From CAXTTV01 sp964247295 (lineage in GTDB: Bacteria; Chloroflexota; Ktedonobacteria; Ktedonobacterales; Ktedonobacteraceae): a DNA stretch of 27,909 nucleotides. The notes under the pieces are model-generated. The model had not been told where the DNA came from and did no database searches. It saw only the letters and a list, made by a program, of their open reading frames with translations. A program made the translations under genes and the position numbers. The stretch's first letter is position 1. Each line of letters opens with the position of its first letter. Shown here piece by piece: positions 17,012 through 24,150 of the stretch. The stretch covers positions 1 to 27,909 of the forward strand of contig CAXTTV010000047.1 in the NCBI GenBank assembly GCA_964247295.1, written 5' to 3'.

Positions 17012-17144
17012 CTAGAAATCTTGAGTGAATCTTTAGACTTTTTTTAGTTACCCTGAGCGGGCTTTGAGCCTAAATTGCCTATGCTTTAGGGGAAGGGTAT
17101 GGAGAGAGTTCAGGTGGAACAAGACAAAAAGAGGAGGTTTACCG

Positions 17145-17573
17145 ATGGCAGGAGCAAGGATCTTACTGGTTGAAGATGACGATGTGTTGCGAGATGTCGT
17201 TAGTCGGAATTTACGAGCCAGAGCATATGATTTGGAAGAAGCGGTGGATGTGAAAAGTGCTCTAGATCATCTGCGAGCACAGGTCTTTGACCTGATCCTA
17301 CTAGACATCAACCTGCCGGATCAGACGGGGTGGGATGTCTTAAGGATTGCATTGCAGGAGCAATTAATTCACCCTTTAGATGATCCTGAGAGGCCAGGAG
17401 TATTGCCGATCGTAGTTTTATCTGCTGTGAGAGCAAATCCCCGTCGCCTTTCCGAATTTCGTCCCCTGGCATATCTTCCCAAGCCCTTTCCAATGGAGGC
17501 GTTATTGCGCCTGGCATCAGAGGCAGCGGAGCGTCATCGTTTAAGGATAGAGCCCTCATCATCAAACAAGTAA
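17145..17573 (+). CDS. Stand-alone receiver-domain response regulator
   Basis: The start is ATG at 17145, seven bases after GAGGAGG (17131-17137). An upstream ATG at 17064 in the same frame is rejected because its extra residues do not resemble a receiver. The product has 142 residues and a single receiver domain: acidic cluster E10-D13, phosphorylation site D54 in LILLDINLPD, a Ser in VVLSA and Lys in YLPKPFP. There is no output domain. A loop of about ten residues after the first half (around IHPLDDPERPG) is longer than usual. It lies between the KdpE terminator and the two small membrane genes, 34 bp before the first of them, so it is probably the first gene of the kdpFABC transcript. It may act as a phosphate sink or relay for the KdpD-type kinase; that is inference. 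Confidence 0.8.
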   Translation: MAGARILLVEDDDVLRDVVSRNLRARAYDLEEAVDVKSALDHLRAQVFDLILLDINLPDQTGWDVLRIALQEQLIHPLDDPERPGVLPIVVLSAVRANPRRLSEFRPLAYLPKPFPMEALLRLASEAAERHRLRIEPSSSNK

Positions 17574-17607
17574 TTTTTCCGATGGAAAAGGAAAAAGGAG
17601 AAACTTC

Positions 17608-17703
17608 ATGAGTCCGATTTTGTATGACCTTCTCACCCTGGTCGTAGTTGTACTTTCCCTTTTAGGATTAATCGCCTTTGCCGTAGGGTGTGACAAATTA
17701 TAG
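17608..17703 (+). CDS. 31-residue single-span membrane protein upstream of kdpF
   Basis: An ATG at 17608 follows AAGGAG (17595-17600) by seven bases and opens a 31-codon frame. The product has one hydrophobic segment (about 8-27) rich in Val and Leu, and ends in GCDKL. The strong ribosome-binding site, the tight spacing (14 bp to kdpF) and the KdpF-like size make it a likely real gene. From memory, small proteins ending in a similar Cys-Asp/Glu-Arg/Lys-Leu motif occur just before kdpF in other bacteria, but I cannot check this here. It may be an extra small subunit of the Kdp complex; no function is known to me. Confidence 0.65.
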   Translation: MSPILYDLLTLVVVVLSLLGLIAFAVGCDKL

Positions 17704-17717
17704 AAAGAGGAAGTGCA

Positions 17718-17813
17718 ATGAATTCCCCGATCGAATACACTGTGATTGGGATTATCACCCTGATCATTATCGTTTATCTGGTGATTGCCCTCTTAGCCCC
17801 AGAACGGTTCTAA
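17718..17813 (+). CDS. kdpF: K+-transporting ATPase small subunit KdpF
   Basis: This is a 31-residue protein with one membrane span (about 8-25) and the typical KdpF ending ALLAPERF. KdpF is a stabilising peptide of the KdpFABC complex that lies against KdpA. A GAGGAAG ribosome-binding site precedes the ATG at 17718. It starts 14 bp after the preceding small gene and ends 28 bp before kdpA. Confidence 0.88.
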   Translation: MNSPIEYTVIGIITLIIIVYLVIALLAPERF

Positions 17814-17841
17814 TCGTTTTTTATGACACAAGGAAAATGCT

Positions 17842-19575
17842 ATGGCTTTTACCATTAACGGAGTTTTGCAGGTTTTGATCTTCGCAGCCCTTGTTTTGCT
17901 GGTAACGAAGCCTGTTGGCCTGTATATCTACCATGTATTGCAGGGAGATCGCACCTGGTTCACGCCGGTTTTCAAGCCGGTAGAGCGCGTGTTTTATCGG
18001 ATCTCAGGAGTAAATGAACAAGAGGAGCACAACTGGCTGCGCTACACCCTGGACATGCTCTTCTTTACTATCGCAGGTTTATTGTTGTTATATCTGCTTC
18101 AACGAACGCAACAGTGGCTACCATTGAATCCAATGGGGCAGGTAGCTGTTCCAGCAAGTACCGCCTTTAACACAGCGGCCAGTTTCAGCACAAATACAAA
18201 CTGGCAGTCCTACGCTGGAGAGCAGACCATGAGCTACTTTACGCAGATGGTCGGGCTCGCATTTCACAACTTCGCGTCCGCCGCCTATGGTTTAGCGCTT
18301 GCCATCGCGATCACCCGAGGTTTTACGCGGAGGGGGACACAGAACTTAGGAAACTTCTATGTAGACCTGACGCGAAGTATTCTCTACATTTTGCTGCCGC
18401 TAGCAACAATCATCGCCCTATTCTACATCTCACAGGGAGTGATCCAGAACTTCAGAACGTATGACGTAGTGACATCCCTGGAGGGATTTAAGCAAGTAAT
18501 CGCGCAGGGTCCAGTCGCCTCGCAAGAAGCGATCAAAGAGTTAGGAAACAACGGTGGTGGTTTCTTTAACGCCAACTCGGCCCATCCTTTTGAGAACCCC
18601 AATGCCCTGACAAATTTTGTTGAAGTCTTTAGTGAGCTTGTAATTCCAGCCTCCCTATTCTGGGTGTTTGGCAAGATGGCGAAGGACACGCGACAGGGAT
18701 GGACGCTCTGGGCATTCTCCATCATTCTTTTCTTTATTGGCATAGGAATAGCAATGCCAGCGGAACAGTCAGGGAATGCTCAACTGACCCAATACCATAT
18801 TGATCAGCAGGCATCCAATGTACAGTCTGGTGGAAACATGGAAGGCAAAGAAGCGCGTTTTGGCATCACCGACTCCGTGCTTTTCGCCGTTACTACCACC
18901 GACACATCGACAGGAGCCGTTAACAGTTCGCATGATAGCTACACCCCTCTAGGAGGGCTCGTCCCGCTCATCAACATTGCCCTGGGAGAGCTTGTATTTG
19001 GAGGGATAGGAGCGGGATTATATGGTCTCCTGGTTTTTGCCGTAATCGCAGTCTTTATCGCGGGATTAATGGTAGGGCGCACCCCGGAGTATCTTGGTAA
19101 AAAGATTGAGCGCAAAGAAATGATGATGGCCGCGCTGGCGATCCTGATCCTACCTGCCTCAATTTTAGGATTTTCCGCAGTCGCGGCTGTGATTCCGCAA
19201 GGATTGACAGGAATTGGAAATGCGGGTCCGCACGGCCTGTCAGAGATTCTCTATGCCTTTACCTCGGCCAATGGGAATAACGGATCAGCCTTTGGAGGAT
19301 TAACAGTCACCAACGACTTCTGGGAATGGTCATTAGGGATGGCAATGATCATCGGGCGGTTAATGTTTGTCATTCCAATTCTTGCGCTAGCGGGTTCGCT
19401 CTCGAACAAGCGGGTAATACCGGCTGGATTGGGAACATTCCCAACGACCGGACCATTGTGGGTCTCTCTTTTAATAGGAGTTGTACTCATCGTAGGAGCC
19501 TTGACGTACTTCCCGGCCTATGCACTTGGGCCAGTTGTTGAGCACCTGTTACTGCTCGCAGGAAAGACATTCTAA
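17842..19575 (+). CDS. kdpA: K+-transporting ATPase subunit KdpA (K+ channel-like subunit)
   Basis: KdpA is the K+-selective membrane subunit that passes ions to KdpB. The 577 residues contain about ten membrane spans and the four pore-loop filters: FNTAASFSTNTNWQ (109-122), GNNGGGFFNANSAHP (235-249), VTTTDTSTGAVNSS (350-363) and ANGNNGSAFGG (476-486). In the second and fourth filters the NNG core typical of KdpA is intact. AAGGA lies seven bases before the ATG. Its stop codon is one base before the kdpB start, so the two are tightly coupled. Length is close to the Escherichia coli protein (557). Confidence 0.97.
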   Translation: MAFTINGVLQVLIFAALVLLVTKPVGLYIYHVLQGDRTWFTPVFKPVERVFYRISGVNEQEEHNWLRYTLDMLFFTIAGLLLLYLLQRTQQWLPLNPMGQVAVPASTAFNTAASFSTNTNWQSYAGEQTMSYFTQMVGLAFHNFASAAYGLALAIAITRGFTRRGTQNLGNFYVDLTRSILYILLPLATIIALFYISQGVIQNFRTYDVVTSLEGFKQVIAQGPVASQEAIKELGNNGGGFFNANSAHPFENPNALTNFVEVFSELVIPASLFWVFGKMAKDTRQGWTLWAFSIILFFIGIGIAMPAEQSGNAQLTQYHIDQQASNVQSGGNMEGKEARFGITDSVLFAVTTTDTSTGAVNSSHDSYTPLGGLVPLINIALGELVFGGIGAGLYGLLVFAVIAVFIAGLMVGRTPEYLGKKIERKEMMMAALAILILPASILGFSAVAAVIPQGLTGIGNAGPHGLSEILYAFTSANGNNGSAFGGLTVTNDFWEWSLGMAMIIGRLMFVIPILALAGSLSNKRVIPAGLGTFPTTGPLWVSLLIGVVLIVGALTYFPAYALGPVVEHLLLLAGKTF

Positions 19576-19576
19576 C

Positions 19577-21742
19577 ATGACAACAGAGATACAGAATCAA
19601 TCAATGCAACCACAGCAGCCAGAGGGCATCCGGCCCAGGGGGCGTAAAGGAGGGAAGGCCGTCTTTGATGGCAAGATTATTCGGCAGGCGATAATCGACT
19701 CCTTTGTGAAGCTGGACCCCCGCGTTCAGCTTCGGAACCCCGTAATGTTTGTTGTTGAGGTCGGAAGCGTCATTACCACAGTTGAGCTGGTACGGCTGCT
19801 ACTCACACAACCTGGAAAAACATTTACGCGAGAGGCATTGACAGCCGAGATCATTTTTGTCTTGCTGGTCGCCATCTGGCTCTGGTTTACCGTCCTGTTT
19901 GCCAACTTCGCCGAAGCGATGGCCGAAGGGAGAGGCAAGGCCCAGGCTGACACATTGCGCAAGGCGAGGACAACAACCATGGCGAAGCGTCTGGCGAGTC
20001 GTTCGCGATCTGCCGACGTGCAAGAAGTTTCCGCCCCGGACCTGCGGAAAGGTGATTATGTACTGGTAGAAGCAGGGGATGTTATTCCTGGTGACGGTGA
20101 AGTTGTCGAAGGAGTGGCATCCGTAGATGAATCAGCGATTACAGGAGAGTCAGCGCCAGTCATTCGTGAGAGTGGAGGAGATCGGAGCGCCGTCACAGGA
20201 GGGACGCACGTATTGTCGGACTGGATAGTCGTCATCGTCACCGCGAATCCGGGAGAGACCTTTTTGGATCGGATGATCGCTTTGGTTGAGGGAGCGAACC
20301 GTCAGAAGACCCCAAACGAGATCGCCCTCAACATCCTGATAGCCAGCTTGACCATCATCTTTATCCTGGTATGTGTCTCGTTGGAACCATTTGCAATCTA
20401 CTCAGGTCAGGCCGTATCCATCACCGTCCTTATCGCGCTACTGGTTTGCTTGATCCCCACCACCATTGGAGGACTGCTCTCCTCCATTGGAATCGCCGGA
20501 ATGGATCGGATGGTGCAGCGTAACGTCCTGGCAATGAGTGGGCGTGCCGTTGAGGCCGCCGGAGACGTAGACGTACTCTTGCTTGACAAGACAGGCACAA
20601 TCACCATTGGGAACCGTCAGGCGTCGCGTTTTGTCCCACTCGCGGGAGTAGATGAGCGAGATTTAGCCCAGGCAGCTTTATTATCGAGCCTGGCCGACGA
20701 AACGCCGGAAGGGCGCTCAGTAGTCGCGTTAGCGAAAGAAAAGTATGGTTTATCTGACGATTCAGCGCCGTCAGCCAACTTTATTCCCTTCTCGGCCCAG
20801 ACACGTATGAGCGGAGTAGATCTAGAGAACGGGACAGCCATTCGTAAAGGTGCGGGTGACTCAGTTGCCGCCTACGTTGCAGAGCATGAAGGAGCGACAA
20901 GCCCTGAGTTAAAAGGGCTTGTCGAAGAGATTGCCAGAGCAGGGAGTACCCCGCTCGTAGTAGCAGAGATCATCGGAGAGATCGGTGGGCAAGGTGAGCG
21001 AGCGCGGCTTCTAGGAGTAATTGAACTCAAAGATATTGTAAAGCGGGGGATGCGTGAACGCTTTGACCAGTTGCGGAGTATGGGGATACGCACCGTCATG
21101 ATCACCGGTGATAATCCCTTGACAGCCGCCGCCATCGCCAAAGAGGCCGGAGTAGACGACTTTCTGGCCCAGGCAACCCCTGAGACTAAAATGAAGCTTA
21201 TCAAAGAACAGCAGAGCGGTGGGCGGCTGGTTGCCATGACCGGAGATGGTACCAATGATGCTCCGGCGCTAGCGCAAGCAGATGTTGGAGTCGCCATGAA
21301 CACCGGGACGCAAGCCGCGAAAGAAGCCGCGAACATGGTAGACCTGGACTCGAACCCCACAAAACTCATCGAAGTCGTCGAGGTAGGGAAGCAGCTTTTA
21401 ATCACCAGAGGGGCGCTTACCACCTTCAGTATTGCCAACGACGTAGCAAAATACTTCGCGATCATCCCGGCGGCATTTGCCGTCACCTATCCGCAGTTAA
21501 ACGCCTTGAACATCATGCGTCTGGCATCATCGCACAGTGCGATCCTCTCAGCCGTCATTTTTAACGCCCTCATTATCATCGCATTAGTGCCGCTGGCACT
21601 GCGGGGCGTCAAATACAGGCCAGTTGGAGCGGGGAAACTCTTGCGCGACAATCTGCTGGTGTACGGTCTGGGAGGAATCATCGTCCCCTTTATTGGCATC
21701 AAAATCATTGACCTGATCCTGCAAGTCCTGCACTTAGCTTGA
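19577..21742 (+). CDS. kdpB: K+-transporting P-type ATPase catalytic subunit KdpB
   Basis: I chose ATG 19577, one base after the kdpA stop, giving 721 residues. A frame-open start at 19520 inside kdpA is rejected. Key elements are the TGES loop (189-192), the phosphorylation site D337 in DKTGTIT, the nucleotide-domain motif ITGDNPLTAAAIAKEAG and the hinge GDGTNDAPALAQADVGVAMN (from 556). Numbering runs 30 ahead of E. coli, so S192 matches the serine (S162) whose phosphorylation inhibits the E. coli pump. The N-terminus adds a polar stretch rich in Gln, Pro and Arg. KdpB hydrolyses ATP and moves K+ received from KdpA into the cytoplasm. A hairpin follows before kdpC. Confidence 0.97.
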   Translation: MTTEIQNQSMQPQQPEGIRPRGRKGGKAVFDGKIIRQAIIDSFVKLDPRVQLRNPVMFVVEVGSVITTVELVRLLLTQPGKTFTREALTAEIIFVLLVAIWLWFTVLFANFAEAMAEGRGKAQADTLRKARTTTMAKRLASRSRSADVQEVSAPDLRKGDYVLVEAGDVIPGDGEVVEGVASVDESAITGESAPVIRESGGDRSAVTGGTHVLSDWIVVIVTANPGETFLDRMIALVEGANRQKTPNEIALNILIASLTIIFILVCVSLEPFAIYSGQAVSITVLIALLVCLIPTTIGGLLSSIGIAGMDRMVQRNVLAMSGRAVEAAGDVDVLLLDKTGTITIGNRQASRFVPLAGVDERDLAQAALLSSLADETPEGRSVVALAKEKYGLSDDSAPSANFIPFSAQTRMSGVDLENGTAIRKGAGDSVAAYVAEHEGATSPELKGLVEEIARAGSTPLVVAEIIGEIGGQGERARLLGVIELKDIVKRGMRERFDQLRSMGIRTVMITGDNPLTAAAIAKEAGVDDFLAQATPETKMKLIKEQQSGGRLVAMTGDGTNDAPALAQADVGVAMNTGTQAAKEAANMVDLDSNPTKLIEVVEVGKQLLITRGALTTFSIANDVAKYFAIIPAAFAVTYPQLNALNIMRLASSHSAILSAVIFNALIIIALVPLALRGVKYRPVGAGKLLRDNLLVYGLGGIIVPFIGIKIIDLILQVLHLA

Positions 21743-21759
21743 TCGCAGTAGAAGATTGT

Positions 21760-21793
21760 TCACGCACCACTTCTCGCAAGAAGTGGTGCGTGA
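21760..21793 (+). terminator. Perfect 15-bp hairpin between kdpB and kdpC
   Basis: Arms 21760-21774 and 21779-21793 are exact reverse complements around the loop CGCA. No T run follows. It lies inside what must be one operon, because KdpC is needed for the complex, so partial termination, RNA processing or message stabilisation is more likely than full termination. Confidence 0.6.
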
Positions 21794-21830
21794 GATAGAA
21801 CCGTAGCTTAGAGAAGAAAGAAGTAGAGCA

Positions 21831-22592
21831 ATGAAAACAGTTGAGCCGATTGAGCAAGACGCAACAGCAGGTGTGCAAGAGTCACGTCGTATAGGGCTTG
21901 TAGGGTACCTGAGGCCAGCGATCGCCATGACCATTCTGTTTACCATCATCACCGGATTTATCTATCCAGGCATCGTCACAGGGCTAGGCCAACTCATCTT
22001 CCCCTATCAAGCAAATGGAAGCCTGCATACAGTCAATGGAAAAGTTATTGGTTCTGATCTTATTGGTCAATATTGGACCTCGACCAGATACTTTCATGGG
22101 AGGCCCTCCGCGACCTTGAATCCGAATGGGAAACCAGCTCCCTATGAGGGGGACAACTCAGCTCCCTCAAATATCGGCCCAACCAATGGATCATTAATCA
22201 ACGGCAACAGCACGCAAGTGACAGTGACGCCGGGTACGCCGGTTCCCGAGAACGCCACACCGGTCGCCGGTCAGAAAAACACCTACACCATTCCGGGGAC
22301 CTATGCAGGCGTTAAAAACTATGCCGAGCAATTTCGCAAAGAGAATGGGTTGGCCCCGGATGCAACGTTACCGTCTGACATTGTAACCGCATCGGCCTCT
22401 GGACTGGACCCAGACATCTCCATCGAAGCAGCGAACCTGCAAGTGAATCGTATCGCACAAGTAAGGAACCTTTCCGCAAATAATGTACAGCAGATAGTCA
22501 ATAATCATATTCACGGGCGTTTTCTGGGTCTATTTGGAGAGCCTTATATAAGTGTGCTGGAGCTGAATCTGGCTTTGGACGGGCAGAAATAG
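21831..22592 (+). CDS. kdpC: K+-transporting ATPase subunit KdpC
   Basis: KdpC has one N-terminal membrane span (about 29-53, after a polar start) and an extracytoplasmic domain that helps assemble and activate KdpFABC. Family motifs are GSDLIGQYWTSTRYFHGRPS, SNIGPTN, LPSDIVTASASGLDPDIS and the closing VLELNLALD. The protein has 253 residues against about 190 in E. coli. Most of the excess is a Thr/Pro/Asn/Gly-rich insert at about 117-160, between SNIGPTN and the helix before the VTASASGLDP motif, plus about 15 residues at the N-terminus. The ribosome-binding site is a weak purine-rich stretch. It ends 16 bp before the KdpD sensor half. Confidence 0.94.
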   Translation: MKTVEPIEQDATAGVQESRRIGLVGYLRPAIAMTILFTIITGFIYPGIVTGLGQLIFPYQANGSLHTVNGKVIGSDLIGQYWTSTRYFHGRPSATLNPNGKPAPYEGDNSAPSNIGPTNGSLINGNSTQVTVTPGTPVPENATPVAGQKNTYTIPGTYAGVKNYAEQFRKENGLAPDATLPSDIVTASASGLDPDISIEAANLQVNRIAQVRNLSANNVQQIVNNHIHGRFLGLFGEPYISVLELNLALDGQK

Positions 22593-22608
22593 GCAGGTCT
22601 GATAAAGG

Positions 22609-23892
22609 ATGGATCACACTAAATCCAATAATACACCGCGTGAAGAGGGGCGTCCTGATCCAGAGGCGCTCCTTGCGCGGTATCATCTTCAGGATCATAT
22701 AGAAGAGGAAGATGAAGAGACATCATCCCTTGATGCTGAAAATGAAACCCGCCGTCGCAGGAGAGGGCGTCTGCGAGTCTATCTTGCTGCCGTAGCGGGT
22801 TCAGGAAAGACCTACGCCATGTTAGCGGAAGGTCATAGACGCGAAGCGCGTGGGACAGACATCGTCATCGGCTATGTTGAGACCCATAAAAGGGCCCAGA
22901 CGGAGGCCATGATAGGGGACTTAGAGACTATCCCTCGAAAAAAAATCACATATAAGGATGTCTCATTAGAGGAAATGGATACCGATGCAATCATTGCTCG
23001 CCATCCTCAAGTAGTTCTGGTAGATGAGCTGGCGCATACAAATGTATCCGGTTCCAAAAATGCGAAGCGGTATCAGGATGTTGAAGATATTCTGGAAGCA
23101 GGGATTGATGTTGTCACAACGCTCAACATTCAGCACCTGGAGAGCCTCAACGATGTTGTTGCCAGTATTACAGGAGTGAGAATCCGCGAGACCCTGCCTG
23201 ATCTAGTGCTGGACGACGCCGAAGAAGTTGAGCTTGTTGACATCTCGCCCCGTGCGCTACGCCAACGTATGCGCCATGGAAACATCTATCCCCCGGAGCG
23301 GATTGAGCCCTCGTTGAATAATTTCTTTCGGGAAGGGAATCTGACCGCCTTGAGAGAGCTGGCTTTACGACGGACCGCCGAGAAAACAGAGTCTCAGCTT
23401 CAAAAGTACATGACGGACCATAATATCAGCAAATTATGGCCGGCGAATGATCGGGTGCTTGTAGGATTTGACGCGCGTCCGCATACACGGCAAGTAATCA
23501 GAGATGCCTGGCGGTTAGCGCATGGCCTGCATGCGGAGCTTATCGCAGTATTCATTCAGCCAGAAGGTTATTCAGCATTTATGGGGAAGATCATCAGGTT
23601 CTTCAAATATGGCTCAGACGCCTCGCGGCAGGTGGAGCTTGCTCGTCAGAGGATAGAAGATCATATTTTGCTAGCCGAAGATCTTGGAGCCACAGTAATT
23701 CGCGTAAAAAGTCATGATATTGCCAGAACGTTAGTGCAGATCGCAAAGGAGCATCAAGTTACACAGATTGTTTTGGGGCAACCGGCGCGAAGCTGGTGGG
23801 AAGAACTCTTGCGAGGCTCGATTGTCAACCGGTTATTGCGTCTAAGTACAGCAATGGATATTCATCTTGTACCACGGGAAAATGACGAGTGA
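22609..23892 (+). CDS. kdpD: KdpD sensor half (KdpD N-terminal ATPase-like domain plus USP domain), without kinase
   Basis: The 427 residues match only the N-terminal half of classical KdpD. After a polar, acidic start, the KdpD domain begins at about 54 with RLRVYLAAVAGSGKTYAML (P-loop K67), then Walker B VVLVDELAHTN (D139, E140), RYQDVEDILEAGIDVVTTLN and QHLESLNDVV. A universal-stress-protein domain follows (about 282-425), with RVLVGFDARPH, a VLGQ strand and the RGSIVNRLLR loop. There are no membrane spans and no HisKA or HATPase domain. The stop is clean and nothing kinase-like follows. The S-x-S core reported for c-di-AMP-binding KdpD USP domains is D-A-R here. It probably works in trans with the kinase half at 14567-16264, as a soluble cytoplasmic partner. 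Confidence 0.92.
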   Translation: MDHTKSNNTPREEGRPDPEALLARYHLQDHIEEEDEETSSLDAENETRRRRRGRLRVYLAAVAGSGKTYAMLAEGHRREARGTDIVIGYVETHKRAQTEAMIGDLETIPRKKITYKDVSLEEMDTDAIIARHPQVVLVDELAHTNVSGSKNAKRYQDVEDILEAGIDVVTTLNIQHLESLNDVVASITGVRIRETLPDLVLDDAEEVELVDISPRALRQRMRHGNIYPPERIEPSLNNFFREGNLTALRELALRRTAEKTESQLQKYMTDHNISKLWPANDRVLVGFDARPHTRQVIRDAWRLAHGLHAELIAVFIQPEGYSAFMGKIIRFFKYGSDASRQVELARQRIEDHILLAEDLGATVIRVKSHDIARTLVQIAKEHQVTQIVLGQPARSWWEELLRGSIVNRLLRLSTAMDIHLVPRENDE

Positions 23893-24066
23893 GGTAACAG
23901 GCAAAAAACATTGTATGCGAGATCTGCCCCCCTTTTCAAATTTTTTCGTTCTGCCGATAGAAAGAGCTGTATCAAGACGTGTAAACTCTGGAGTCCACAC
24001 TACCGAAATAGAAACCTTAGTGAGTATAATACATCAATGGACTGTGTATTATTACTCAGGTATGTA

Positions 24067-24095
24067 TTGCCGGCAAGCCAGCAGTATTTTATACT
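24067..24095 (+). promoter_or_regulatory. Candidate promoter for the KimA-type gene
   Basis: TTGCCG (24067-24072, four of six matches) lies 17 bp before TATACT (24090-24095), giving a start near 24102 and a leader of about 50 nt. The -35 is embedded in the 10-bp palindrome TTGCCGGCAA (24067-24076), a possible regulator site. A second TATAAT occurs at 24025-24030 without a matching -35. The rest of the spacer (23893-24150) holds no gene that I can support. Confidence 0.45.
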
Positions 24096-24150
24096 TGTGG
24101 TAGCAACATAGCCGAGTTTAAGATTCAGCACCATCGTCGAGGAGAATAGA

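Noticed and set aside
17064..17144. Longer N-terminus for the stand-alone receiver
   Set aside because: The ATG at 17145 has an excellent ribosome-binding site and the receiver fold begins right there. The extra residues would encode that site.
19520..19576. Upstream start for kdpB inside kdpA
   Set aside because: The extra 19 residues are out-of-frame kdpA sequence. The ATG at 19577, one base after the kdpA stop, fits coupled translation.
20872..21486. A 204-codon minus-strand frame inside kdpB
   Set aside because: It is an antisense frame of the conserved kdpB sequence with Ser/Ala/Pro-rich composition and no motif.
22609..23892. Frameshifted or decayed full-length KdpD
   Set aside because: The sensor half ends at a clean stop after a complete USP domain. 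Nothing kinase-like follows, and the kinase half exists as a separate intact gene before the operon.
23867..24111. Two overlapping frames of 66-78 codons between the KdpD sensor half and the KimA-type gene
   Set aside because: They overlap the end of the sensor gene or each other, lack ribosome-binding sites and look like random translation of AT-rich spacer.
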